This document shows, piece after piece, positions 23,123 through 34,874 of a DNA stretch of 64,000 nt. The DNA comes from Latrodectus hesperus (Eukaryota > Arthropoda > Arachnida > Araneae > Theridiidae). Below the pieces are notes generated by a model. The model was not told where the DNA came from, searched no databases, and saw only the letters and a list, made by a program, of their open reading frames with translations. The stretch covers positions 94,730,214 through 94,794,213 of the forward strand of contig CM075857.1 in assembly GCA_037975125.1 (NCBI GenBank). Reading direction: 5' to 3'. The stretch's first letter is position 1. Every line of letters begins with the position of its first letter. The translations under genes and the position numbers were made by a program.

Positions 23123-25715
23123 GACTATATAATTCTTTATTCTATTATACACTGAAACGCCATTATTACGAAACACTTTATCTCAAATATCTTTATAATT
23201 TGAAGAATATATTACTTTGAAATTTTTATAAAACAACTTTATATAATTAAATATCTGTTTAGAAAAGTAATAAACATAATTCTCCTATATGTGTCGCGTG
23301 GTGTAGAAATTATCTAAAAATACCAGAAAGTACAGATTGCTGATTTGTTACTACAATCGCCAATTTTGAATCGTGTACGCGAGTGTGAAAAGAGTTATCA
23401 AACTCTATAAACTGATTATCGTAAATAAGATTCATTGAATTCGTACAGAACTAGTAGTAATCAAATCTTTAATATGTTAGAATATAGAATAAGTGATTAT
23501 TTGTGTTTGACGATTTGTTATATTTTTGTAGAGTATTATTAAAACATCAATTACAAAATAGAGTGTGGAATTATAAGGAACCAATTTTGAAACCCAGATT
23601 AAACTCTCGCGCTTACAAATCAGCAAACAACAACTTAAAAATAATTCCTTAAAGAAAAAGAGATATTTATAGTGATGTAAGAATATACATATTTTTGCTC
23701 TTAAAAAAACCAAACCTTTTACTTATAAAAGTTTCTGAGTATACAAAAATAAAAAAAAATATTTAAGTTCCACAAATTAATAACAGGATATTCTTAACAT
23801 TAGATACATTACAATAACAACTTACGAAATTATTATTTTAGCTATTCTTTTGAAACACTTGAGAATTTGAAACATTTAGGTATTTATTAGTCCTCACTAA
23901 TAAATGTGTCCTACTTTTTCATGCTATGTTCTATTATGTCATCATTTTTCTAACAAGTTCATGAAGTCCCCTTTCAGTCAAGACACAATTTCTTCACTGT
24001 AACCTTCAAAGTTTTCTTTGTGCAACTGAGTTTACTTTAATAATGTTTCTATATTAAATCATTTTTTTGTGTCACTCTATTGATTTTCACGGTCTGGCTG
24101 CATTAATTACTCGGTAGGTGAAACAGATCAAAAGAATAATGCATTAAACATTAAAAACGCGATAAAAAAATTACAAGTGGTCAAAAGAATAAATATCGTC
24201 TGCCCCAAGGTTAATGTTATATTGGACCATGAAACGCAATGGATTCTATAGTTTTCTGCAATCGTCAACAATGTTCGACCTTGACATCGCCAGATAAAGA
24301 AGAAAGAGTTTATAGAGAACAAAGAACATATTTTTCACGCCCCACCTATTAAATGAAAAAGAATAGGATTTTTGAGTTTGATATATATGAAAACGTATAT
24401 ATTAGTTGCTATAAAACTGAAAGTAAACGTATGCATTATGCATCCCATAAAAAATGATTCGCAAATTTCATATGTGATTGAAAAAAATGCGTATTTTTAC
24501 CATAACTTGAAACATAATAACTTGTTATAAATTATAATGTTAGTAATTCATTAATGCATAAATAATCTTTGTATTAAAGTAATAATATATGTATATAGTA
24601 GGATATATAATTAAAATAATATCTATCAAACTTAAATATACGAATACCTATACAAATTTGCATATTTAATATTCCTATAGGGAACCATATAAGAATCATA
24701 TTATCCACATATTTTCCTATACGTATTCGCAATAAAGTCATTTATGAAATAAGGGTACTTTGTGCTTAGTATTTCAAGTATAGGAAAGTATTGTATATCA
24801 AGATAGTTTATTATTTTTCATTCATCAATAACACATTTTTAACAACTACTTTTTAAAAAGCAATTAAATAGTTCATTACACGAATAATCACATTTTGCGT
24901 TTTATAAAAAAAAAAACATCTTTTTATTGCTAAGTTAGCCTTATAAATTGCAAGAGAATGACAACTGTCAAAACCTACATTTAATTTGTCTACACAACAA
25001 AAATTCTAATTAAAATAGTAATTGGAATGTCAATTTAAGAATAAGGATTCAGGCATAAAATGTCCAAGCTTTTTCATGTTATTCCGTAGTTGTTCAAAAG
25101 TGATCAAAATGCTCTGGATTTTCATATATTTTGGATTGCACGAAAAAGTGCCAGCAAACGATTTCGACAAACTGCTGATGTCCATAAGTTTTCATAATAT
25201 GTCCATAAGATGCCTGGTATGGGGTTATTAAACTGGACCTCCATAATCATCTTCTGCCTGTCTATGTCTACTATTAATTAAATTATAAGTTTTACCACAA
25301 ACAGTAATAATTTACTTGCAAAAGCATTTTGTTATTGTTTTAAATATATGCAACTATAAATGATTTCAATAAAAATATATGACAAATTAATTCTTCAAAA
25401 GCAGTGGTAAAATTATTTTCAACATAAAAAGGTTTATATTTTATTACGAGAATAATTGAAGTTTATTATGTAATGCTATTTTTGAAACCTTAATTAATAA
25501 CTAACATTTTGAAAATAGACTTTAAAAAATATAGAATAGATTTGTTGCCATAATATTATTAAAAAGTAAATTTTTTACATTTGAATACAATGAACAATGA
25601 AAAATATATATTTAAACTCTCATATAAATTTTTACTAATACAATGCGACTGTATGAATGTGAACTAAATTTCAAAAGTGATAAGGATAATAATCTAAAAC
25701 TTTGATGAAAATCAT
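23123..25715. other. AT-rich sequence with no supported gene
   Basis: About 2.6 kb. Small frames (23477-23713, 24128-24322, 25022-25231) show no motif. Bases 24070-24310 are mildly GC-richer, but nothing identifies them. Confidence 0.5.
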
Positions 25716-25721
25716 TCAAAC

Positions 25722-26046
25722 TTTTACCGGAAAGGTGGGGTTTGATTCCCAATACTGCCAAAGACTTACCGAGTACATGAGATATGCGTGTGCTCGTTAA
25801 ATCTGTGGAATCAAAAGTCCTGTGGTCGGTCGTTGAGCAGTTATCATGGGTGTAATGGTCTGGAGAAAATCTCTTCCCCCTTCAGATCAATATCGAAACT
25901 GAGGAAGTAGATCCTCTGGTGCTGCCATCTATCGGAGGAGTTTAGAGCAAAATCGTACTTACACCTTCATGGTGCTCTGGTTAAACGAAAGACGCTCTTG
26001 AATTCGCATAGCCAACGGCATATAACGAGCTTGGCTTGTCCAATAG
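25722..26046 (+). repeat. SINE with tRNA-like head and shared 3' tail (family E tail)
   Basis: The head has a B-box-like GGTTTGATTCCC at 25739-25750. The last 110-130 bp (from about 25930) match the end of the element at 54.55-54.95 kb: GTGCTCTGGTTAAACGAAAG, GACGCTC, CCAACGGCA, CGAGCTTGGCTTGTCC, then a CATAAG and CAACAAC tail. The upstream half is unrelated to that element. Different heads on one tail are typical of SINEs that borrowed the 3' end of a LINE. No clear target duplication was found. Confidence 0.7.
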
Positions 26047-28825
26047 TCATAAGTAAAAACAACAACCTAAGCATTTTCAAAATATAACCATAAGTTAAAG
26101 AGAGAGAGTTTTAGGAAATGTCTTCACACATTGTCACAAAATTCCCCTATATTTTGTCTTTCGAATATTAGCAACAGACTTCATGCAGACGATATTATTA
26201 TGTCAGGACACATACAACATAATATTCCGATGTCCTAAAACCCTCTGTGATTAGGTGGTAGCTATAACTGCATATCTGTAAGGTAAAATTGTTACAAGTA
26301 AAATTATTCCTATGCCTTCAAATTCAAAACAACAAGGCCTGAATAAATGAGAAAAAATTTAATATTATTACATACATTTGGCAAATAATTTAACAAATAA
26401 AATTAATAGTAATAATAATAATAATAAAAGTTTTAATTGAAAAGAAAAACGCTATTTCTCTATTATTCTCCAAAACGGTGCAAAAGCTTTTCAAAGCACA
26501 CAGCAAATTCTGTGTCAATTAAATACTGCTAGTTTGCATATACGCTGTTAGAACAAATTAAAAATAAAAAATTAGAAGGAATAATAAGTGAATAAAGAAT
26601 ACATAAAATGATGCAAAATAAATATGCTACACTCGAGTAAATTAATTCCTGCGAAAAAATTATACGCATGTTTTTATACATATGCATTGATTCCTTTAAT
26701 TCATTCCGTGCACAACACATTCAACTGCATTGTCATCAATAAAATTTAAGTAAAAATATTTTAATTATTAATATTTTTTTATTTTCCAAAAAATATTTCT
26801 AGAATTTAAAATTTTAAGCAAGTAGTTTAACAGCTACATGAGTTAAGGCGTACTTAGTTAACCACATTTATATTTAAACATAAAAGGGATTCCAAGATAG
26901 TAAACAATATTAACAAAACAAAATAACATACGCATTCAGATCATTTGACTAATGCAAATGGTGTAAAAGCTGAATTTTCATCAATAGTAAATTACGTTGT
27001 TCTTTTTGAGCTAAAAATCTTTCTTTCTGTATATTTATTTTCAGCCATTATTATATATTATTAGATTCGATCTATTTCAGTTTGCATGACTCAGAAATAA
27101 GATGATATATTATTCTGGTACAGCGCAGATCTTTCACTTATTTGATTAGAATCAAACCCATTTCGCTGAATGTTACGTAGAATTCGTCTGACGCATCGTC
27201 AACACTTACAACTATTCTCATCGATACTGAACACGCTATCATATCGTTATCGAAATTGATTCACTGCGATGTTTAATGACTTAAAGAGACCATTACATGT
27301 GCAATGGAACACCGAATGCACTCACTGGCTTTTCTCAATAACGTGATATTATTTTAACTTGATAGTTGCCTTTAAAATATTCATTGCTGAGATGTTAAGG
27401 TTTTTCTATATGAATTCGTATTAGACTCATTTCTTTAATAACACTGTAATTTCTGTTTCGTTTATTAACTTATAATTTTCATGACTTTCAAAATTTCACC
27501 GATATTAGTAACAAGTAATTGTACATGTGATTGAGAACAACTGTTAATGTATTTGTGTGGGAATAAAGTTAGATATTAATGCATGTAGTAATGATAAATA
27601 AAAATAATTATTTATAATTAACAGTTGTTAAAGTTTTAAGTAAATTATTTGGTATTAAATTTTACAGCAAATAACAAGAATTGTAAGTATTAGGAATGCA
27701 AAACTGGTTTTACTGAAAATGTACTCGTTATTTAAATTGTAGAAGACATAATTTAAAATGCATTTACCCAACAAATGAATTCAGAGAAAGTTTTGAGAAT
27801 CATGCATTATTGAAAATTTTTTATATGCAGAGTATAAAATATTTCATAATTTTTATTCAATATAAACAGTGCTTGTAGAGATATATCTAAATTTGATATT
27901 TTTAATATAGATTTTAGAATTATTCAGGTTTCATAATAAGTCTTGGTGCTGCTTTATTTTTAAATATTTTTAATAGTTAGACATATTGAAATATTCTAGG
28001 ATATATTTTTACTTTAAATTCATTTTTTATTTATTAGTATTGTCTTGAAGGAAAGTAAAATGAAAGGAAAAATCCGAATATAATTCTAAATTTTATAAAA
28101 TTAAAAATTTTATGCCGGCTTTTAGAAGAAACTTTTTCTAAGCAAAGTATGCTATAACTTAGTTTTAATTTAATAGATGAAAATAAAATGTCACAATCAG
28201 TTGTAATTAATGATAAAGGAAATTCATTCGGTTAAAGTGAAATGATAGTAAACAATTCTTATTTTTCTTTAAAATTGCAACCATGGAAGATAATTTCATA
28301 ATTAAAATAGTTTCCTAATTTATTTTATAAAAATATTTTTCTATAAGTTTCTTCATGAATAATATTTTTTAATCAATATTGATATAAATGTTTCACTTTT
28401 TTAATTTATAGTTGCAGAAATTTAATTTTAAATTTTTAATATTTATAAAATAATAAATAAATAGTGCTATAAAACAGGGATTAGAGAATTGTTTTACAAA
28501 TTGGAATGGTAATTAAACAAATAAAGATTTATTTTTAAAAAATAGATAATAATTAAATTTTGTTTTCTTTAATTTTATTTCTCAAATTTAAATTCGTGCT
28601 AAAAATAAATGTTTGATAAATTTTCGATTTTATTTTATATAAAAATTCGTGTTCTACAAATTTAATTATAAAAAACGCACTGAAACAGCAAAAAAGAATT
28701 TTAGAAATGGCTGAAAAATTCGATTTCGATACCGAAATTCGATATCGAAAGTGATTCTGAAGAAACGCAAACGATAGTGACAAACCAAAATTGATCAGTT
28801 AAACTCTTAAATTCGCGTTTATTTT
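26047..28825. other. AT-rich sequence with no supported gene
   Basis: A possible tiny terminal-repeat element spans 26100-26262 (GAG-GTTTTAGGA at one end, TCCTAAAAC-CTC at the other), but it is too weak to call. There is an AAT repeat at 26408-26426. Slightly GC-richer sequence at 27060-27350 shows no motif. Confidence 0.45.
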
Positions 28826-29460
28826 TTGAAAAAAATTTATTTATTTTTTATCGCATCTTCTTTCAGCTTAATATTATCAGCCTTAAAAAAAGTCGTCTGG
28901 TGTCGAAAGAATAAAAACGAACAAGATAACGCGAATCGTTTTGGCAACGGAACAACTTTTGTCATTCGAATCTTCACAGAAAGCAAACGAGTTCTCCTTT
29001 TACTTCAAAAACTTCAGCGAGCGGCATCCATTGTTACCTGGGAAAAAGCAAGCTTCGTTCCTGGTTTTAGTTCCAGGAAACTAATAAATGCTGGCATTTC
29101 CCACCTAGGATTTCAACCCCCATTGCCATGGCAACGCATCCGTAATGCTGGGGGGAAAGAAGAATGGAATAGAAAGGCAAAGCAAAACAAAAATGAAAAA
29201 AAAAAGTACTTTCGTAATAGAGGGAGGTTGGAGAATATATAGTTCAGGAGTATGTACGCGCTTGGCGGGCTGTTTTAGATACTCGGTTTTCATTTCTGCT
29301 GCTCCCGTCTTGAACGATATTTACTTTGTCATAGTGCCTTTGATGAAGTCGTCTGCGATGCTTTTTCATATAGGGGGTGGGGGTGTCTTCAAAAGCAATT
29401 CCTCTTGTAACTTTGTTGACTTTCATCTGAGGTTGATATTATAAGAGGGGAAGCAGGAAA
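28826..29460. other. GC-richer island with an X-box-like palindrome
   Basis: About 630 bp of clearly higher GC with open frames on both strands (28826-29242 plus, 29105-29293 minus). None has a recognisable domain or the codon pattern of a real exon. It contains the palindrome TTGCCATGGCAA at 29123-29134 and a short TTCCTGG/CCAGGAA inverted pair near 29060-29080. I read it as candidate regulatory DNA. Confidence 0.3.
29122..29135. promoter_or_regulatory. RFX X-box-like palindrome (candidate)
   Basis: ATTGCCATGGCAAC differs at one base from the symmetrical X-box GTTGCCATGGCAAC bound by RFX factors. The central 12 bases are a perfect palindrome. It lies within a GC-richer island. Use is inferred from the match alone. 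Confidence 0.35.
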
Positions 29461-30559
29461 GAAATGTATAAATGGAAACATAATATGTACTCGAAGATTA
29501 TCGTCTGCTGTCTAAATAGAACATTTCTAAATGCATATTCTTTGTTTGATCATAATAAAGACTCAGAAGAATGCTGAAGGGAGTTATTTATTTTAAGGTT
29601 CGCGACAGTATGTCGTGAAGTATGATTACGTCCTGCGTGCTTTTTTTTCTCGGTATTATTAATCTTTTGAAAATATTGAAATAGGACACGAAAACGCTAG
29701 CATACTTCCCTGTTGCTAGCTTTAAAGATTATCTCCAACAGATATTTAAACAATGTATCAAGAAGTGTTAGAAATTAATTAAATCGTATAGAAATCTTTT
29801 CCATTGTTAAATTAAGATCGAGAAAAATGTCAAATATTTGGGCATTCAGAGTCGGATGAAGATAAGTTCTGGCTTCTGTTTCAGCAGTAATTATTCATAC
29901 ACCAAAAACATTCACTGTGGTTTCAGTTACCAGAGAATTTAATGATTACATATTGCACATGTAGTTATAAAGTGACACTAAAAATGGTGTCTCTGTAAAA
30001 TTTAAGGAAAATTCAACTGCGATACGAAGGAAAATTCTTTTGAAAATGCAAAACATAATAGAAAATTTAACAAAAGTGTGTTTTGAAGAATATGATTTGG
30101 TTCACAGTTGCTATCAATTGAGAATATTTGCTACTGTATCTAAAATATATGCAGCTATATATATGTACATAATTATAACAGAACGAAGACCTCATTGTAC
30201 ATACTTTCTTTTTATAATTTATCATAAAGTACTTTAATTTACTTCATACATTTTGATTTTCGCATAAATTTCACGTTTTCTTTTTCTAAACTATACTTTA
30301 GGCAAAATATCTCACAAGCAATTTTCCACTGGCTTTGCCGTATATCTTCGGGTGGACCGGTTTGCATCTTTATAGTTACTCAGTTATTATTAAAATTACC
30401 GATTTGGCATTCTTTGGAAACTATAACCATTAACAAAATTTCATCTTCACCTAGATGGTAAGTGTTTGCAATGGTTCAAAATATATATTAAATGGTAGGC
30501 CATAATTAAGTAGTTTTGTGCAAAAACTAGTTGCAAAGTGTCAAGGCAACCAACCAGAT
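29461..30559. other. AT-rich sequence with no supported gene
   Basis: The short frame at 30040-30237 and others lack motifs. No repeat family was recognised before the LINE at 30.57 kb. Confidence 0.5.
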
Positions 30560-30568
30560 TAAAAAGAT

Positions 30569-31114
30569 CTTCTTCTTTTTAGAGTTGGGTTTGTATGTCA
30601 CTGGGCACCTCTGCTTTTATCAGCATTTTGTACTATTAACTCCAAACCCAATGTTTCCTAGTTCCAGTTGCTCGGGTCATCCACTTTATTAATAAAGTCC
30701 GATAACCCTTTAATGGAGTCTAGGCGTAACTTTCTAGTATGGATGATGTCTAAAGAAGTTAATCTAGGGAGGGCAAGAGCCTCTCATTCGTAAATGATAT
30801 GCTTGGCCGTTTCCTCTTGCGTATGACATTTCCTGCAGATAGGGTCTTGCTGAAACAGTCCCATTTTATGGAGGTGTTTTCTGAAATAGTAGTGCCCAGT
30901 TATGAAGCCTACGATTAAACGTATCTTCTGCCTAGAGCATCTTAGAATTTCAGAGGCAATTCTCGCTGATGATCCACAGATCATACTTTTAGCGTGGGTT
31001 TGACCAGGAGTGTTGAGCCAAGCTTCATACATCTTCCGTTTTTCCCATCTAAGAACATTAGTTTTTCCGGTCTTCAAATTGATCCCACAAAAAGGTTTTG
31101 CACCGATGGGAGAC
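30569..31114 (-). mobile_element. I-type LINE tail, copy 1 (5'-truncated)
   Basis: A 546-bp minus-strand copy of the LINE also seen at 43.8, 47.6 and 50.3 kb. It encodes the end of the polyprotein after RNase H: KPFCGINLKTGKTNVLRWEK, then CRKCHTQEETAKHIIYE at the zinc motif. The fourth ligand Cys codon is mutated to a stop (TGA), so the frame ends at 30784. A 3' UTR of about 200 bp follows and ends CTCTAAAAAGAAGA. The perfect 9-bp duplication TAAAAAGAT flanks it at 30560-30568 and 31115-31123. Confidence 0.9.
30784..31114 (-). pseudogene. C-terminal pol fragment of I-type LINE, copy 1
   Basis: In-frame coding remnant of about 110 codons with no start of its own, because the copy is cut at its 5' end. 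It corresponds to residues from about 168 onward of the 316-residue frame at 47.65-48.60 kb. It lacks RNase H and keeps only three of the four zinc ligands. Confidence 0.85.
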
Positions 31115-31123
31115 TAAAAAGAT

Positions 31124-33805
31124 ACAATTATATTCAGTATTTTTCATGGAAGCTATATCACACAAGTCTTCGATGATTTTCACGCAAAATCAAAATTTGT
31201 TGAAGAGGTGTATTTTTATAATTACAGAAATATAAGAATAGGATAAGCATTAAATATTTTACTTGAGATACATTTTCATAATTATTAAGATAATTTAATT
31301 TTTAACTACATTTATAAAAGAATGCTGGAAAAAATATCTTTGTCAGCGAACAACGAGTATAAGGAAATGAACCAAATTAAAAATTAAGCTTTGACATAAT
31401 TTTGAAAAAAAGTATAAAATTATATCGATAATATATTCTTAAACTACTGAGAATACTATGTTTTTAAATTATCACTCTGGTAGGAATTGTCTGATATTTT
31501 TCAATAAAAAGTGTGCCAATTATGTCAATTCTTGTCATTCAATGATTTTATAGACCTTTATATCGTTAAAACATAACCTTTGACAATAGTATAAAAAAAT
31601 AATTTGTTTATCATAAATATTGCTGCTTTTTATTAATATTTAGCAATTTTAAAAGAAGCACGCAAATTATTGTATGTTTATTGATATATTCTTTCATTAA
31701 CAACAAGTTGCAAAAATAATCAGCAATTGCCCAAAAATTTGTCCTTTTTTTGCAAACTCCTAAAATTAAAATTTGGCTGTATTTTTAATTATAGAATTAT
31801 AAAGTAATTTTACAAAAGATAAGTTGAGTAAAATGCATGGTTTAATATGAATTCTGAACCATTGTGAATATCCACACTTCAGATACAAGTCGAACAAAAA
31901 ATAACAGTTTAACCAAACCATAGAAAAAATCATTCTAAATGCTAAATTTTAAATCCTTAATAAATGTACAGCTTATATTTTAGATTATTTTAATTTTTGG
32001 TTATTTTATATATTTTTTTCTAATTTTAAATAAAGTCGCCTATACTGAATTTAGTGCTTCAAGAATGAAAAGAACTTTACTTTTTGAAATCCGTATTTGG
32101 ATATTATAGAAAGAGGATCAAATAGAATCGGTATTAAAAAACAAACACTAATAAGCTGTTATTTTTATAACTGTTACATATTTATTTTTTCCACATTAAT
32201 TTGTGAAAAAATATTAAAATAAGTATTGAAATAAATAACCTTGCATGTGTTATATCCATAAATGAATTTCAAAAACAAAGCTAAATATCGCAAAATCTGA
32301 GGTCTTATTAATTCAGATATTATTGAATAATTATTTTGCAATTTTTTTTTGTGTCTACCATAAGCAAATAAAATAACAAAGTAAAGAGAAGTCCATTACG
32401 TTTCAAGATTTTATTTTTTTATTTATATATTCATAAATTAACTCATTACTTTTAATATTATACTATTAAATTAAAATCAAATAACATTTCATGATATGAA
32501 GAATATGCGGTTTTGTAATATCCAATGTTCTTTCTAGAAAAGAAAAATGTTTTCTAATATTAAATTCTATGTAAGTTTCATAAGTTAATTATTAATACAA
32601 GTTTAGGAAAGATGGCATCACTTATGATTAATGATTTAGATCTACTTCATCAACTTTCAGTTTGAAATAATGAATTCAAGATTTTCAGTATTTCAATTAT
32701 AGTAATATTTCAAACATTATCAATTATTTCATTTAAATCTATAAAAAGCTACAAATAAAAATAATTTTAATTATTGATTTCCGTTAAAGAGAAAAGATAT
32801 TTGATTTACAAACTCAAACTCAACATTTTTGAGAACTAGAAATACTAATGAATTCTAAAGGATCAATTCAGTAAAGCAGGTAGTTCCTAATATTTTACAA
32901 TTTTATGAAATACTTTTATGAAAAGTAAATAAAGAAAAACTCTATTTTTATTATGATAATCTTTTCTTAAAAAGTTATATATATAATATCTTTGTTATTA
33001 TAAATTTCACTTTTTTAATCATAACGAAACAATGTTATTTAATTGAATAAGAAAATTTGAATTTATTTTATTAAATATAGTTTACTTATTAATAAATGAG
33101 TAAATAAAGGCAATAATCATATATTCAAGTTTTAAAAATAATATTTAATTATATTCGAATTCATTGCGAATTTGTAATCTGTTATTTCTTATAAAAATAA
33201 AGTTTTAGTACATCAATATGTGTCCAATATATTAGATATATTTATTAATACATTAAATTAAATTAATGACAGTAAATATTACAAAATTAATTATGAGTAT
33301 TAAAATTATTAATAATAATAGCGCCTATATTCAAATTTCGTATAAAAGCAATAAATAGTTTAAAAATAAAAATTAATTATTTTTCCACTATGTCTATTTT
33401 TTTGTAAAAATAAATACAATGCTTTTAAACAAAATATTTCATTAATTTTTTAATTAATATAAAGATAATGTATATAAATGCTAATAAAAAATTAAATATT
33501 TTTATATTAATTTTAAGAAATAAATATCTTAAAATTAATTCCAAAACAAATTTTAAGCATTTACATGAGATGATATTAAAATGTCGATGACACAAATCTC
33601 AAAAAAAATTTTTTTTTTAACTGCAGCTATTTTTAAAGGAAGTATCTTTATGACAGAAAACAATGTTTACAAAAATGCATTCTATTCTAGGCTACTTTTT
33701 TAATGGCTTATTTTTAATTTAATTTAATTATTTTTATTTTTTGAAGAAAATTGCCTTAAGATAACAATAGCAACAAGATATTAAAAACGAAAAAAATCGC
33801 AAGAG
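31124..33805. other. Very AT-rich sequence with no supported gene
   Basis: About 2.7 kb with no frame above 60 codons, no repeat family, and frequent A/T homopolymers. Confidence 0.55.
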
Positions 33806-34235
33806 AGAAGAAGTGTCGACGTACAAAATCAGACAATATTCTCTCTTTGCTTTGGTGGGGGGGGGGGCTTTAGACCCTGCGGAACAGGGTACTCCTGTTC
33901 ACCTGCTCTCTTGTTTCATATTCCCTTCCCTCCCCGGTTCTATTCAACCTCTTCCCCTACCCACCCCCACAGCTCTTACTAAGCCTGTTTTGTGTCCATC
34001 CGCCCGTCCGTTTGAACTGAGGCGCATAAATAAAACAAGAAACAATGAAAAAGAATTCAGGAAGAACGGAGTATTAAAAAAAAGAAAAAGAAAAAGAAGG
34101 GATCAAAAACTGAACATTTCAGAGAGGGTGGATGAGGGGGAAGGAGGGGACCGTTGTAGCAATAATCGCAGTTATCGATCGTGACCGCAGCTGTGCGTCA
34201 GGACAGGGGTTGGTGCGTTGCCAGATGCCGGGGTT
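33806..34235. other. GC-richer island with a G10 run
   Basis: Contains a run of ten G at 33857-33866, C-rich pyrimidine tracts at 33900-33975, and a 7-bp inverted pair GAACAGG/CCTGTTC near 33882-33900. The 123-codon frame at 33813-34184 begins at GTG and has no domain. It could be regulatory DNA. Confidence 0.3.
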
Positions 34236-34492
34236 CTGTTATTTTTATTATTTATTATATATATATCTGCACTATAGGCTTAGCCTCAACGTTCGGTTTT
34301 CATAGTAGATCGTCCACTGAGAGCAAATGAAAAAATATCGATTCCAAGCGATAAATACGAGATTTGAAGATTTTAGACTTTAGATAAAGATAAGGATATC
34401 CCTTCTTTCTGATACAAAAATATCCGGAAGCATACTGGTAGAAATATTGTATTTGAAAGTATAAAATGGATAAATCTCTTTCACTCTCTTTC
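34236..34492. other. AT-rich sequence with no supported gene
   Basis: Short stretch before the TA array; nothing identified. Confidence 0.4.

Positions 34493-34872
<380 letters not shown>

Positions 34873-34874
<2 letters not shown>

Noticed and set aside
22772..23176. 134-codon Ser/Leu-rich minus-strand frame
   Set aside because: It is a translation of the GATA/GACA/GA array and TA run, not a protein gene.
26100..26262. Possible miniature transposon with GTTTTAGGA/TCCTAAAAC ends
   Set aside because: Only about 9-10 bases match at the ends with no target duplication, which is too weak to separate from chance.
33813..34184. 123-codon plus-strand frame in a GC-richer island
   Set aside because: It starts at GTG, crosses a G10 run, has no domain, and lacks any sign of an exon boundary.
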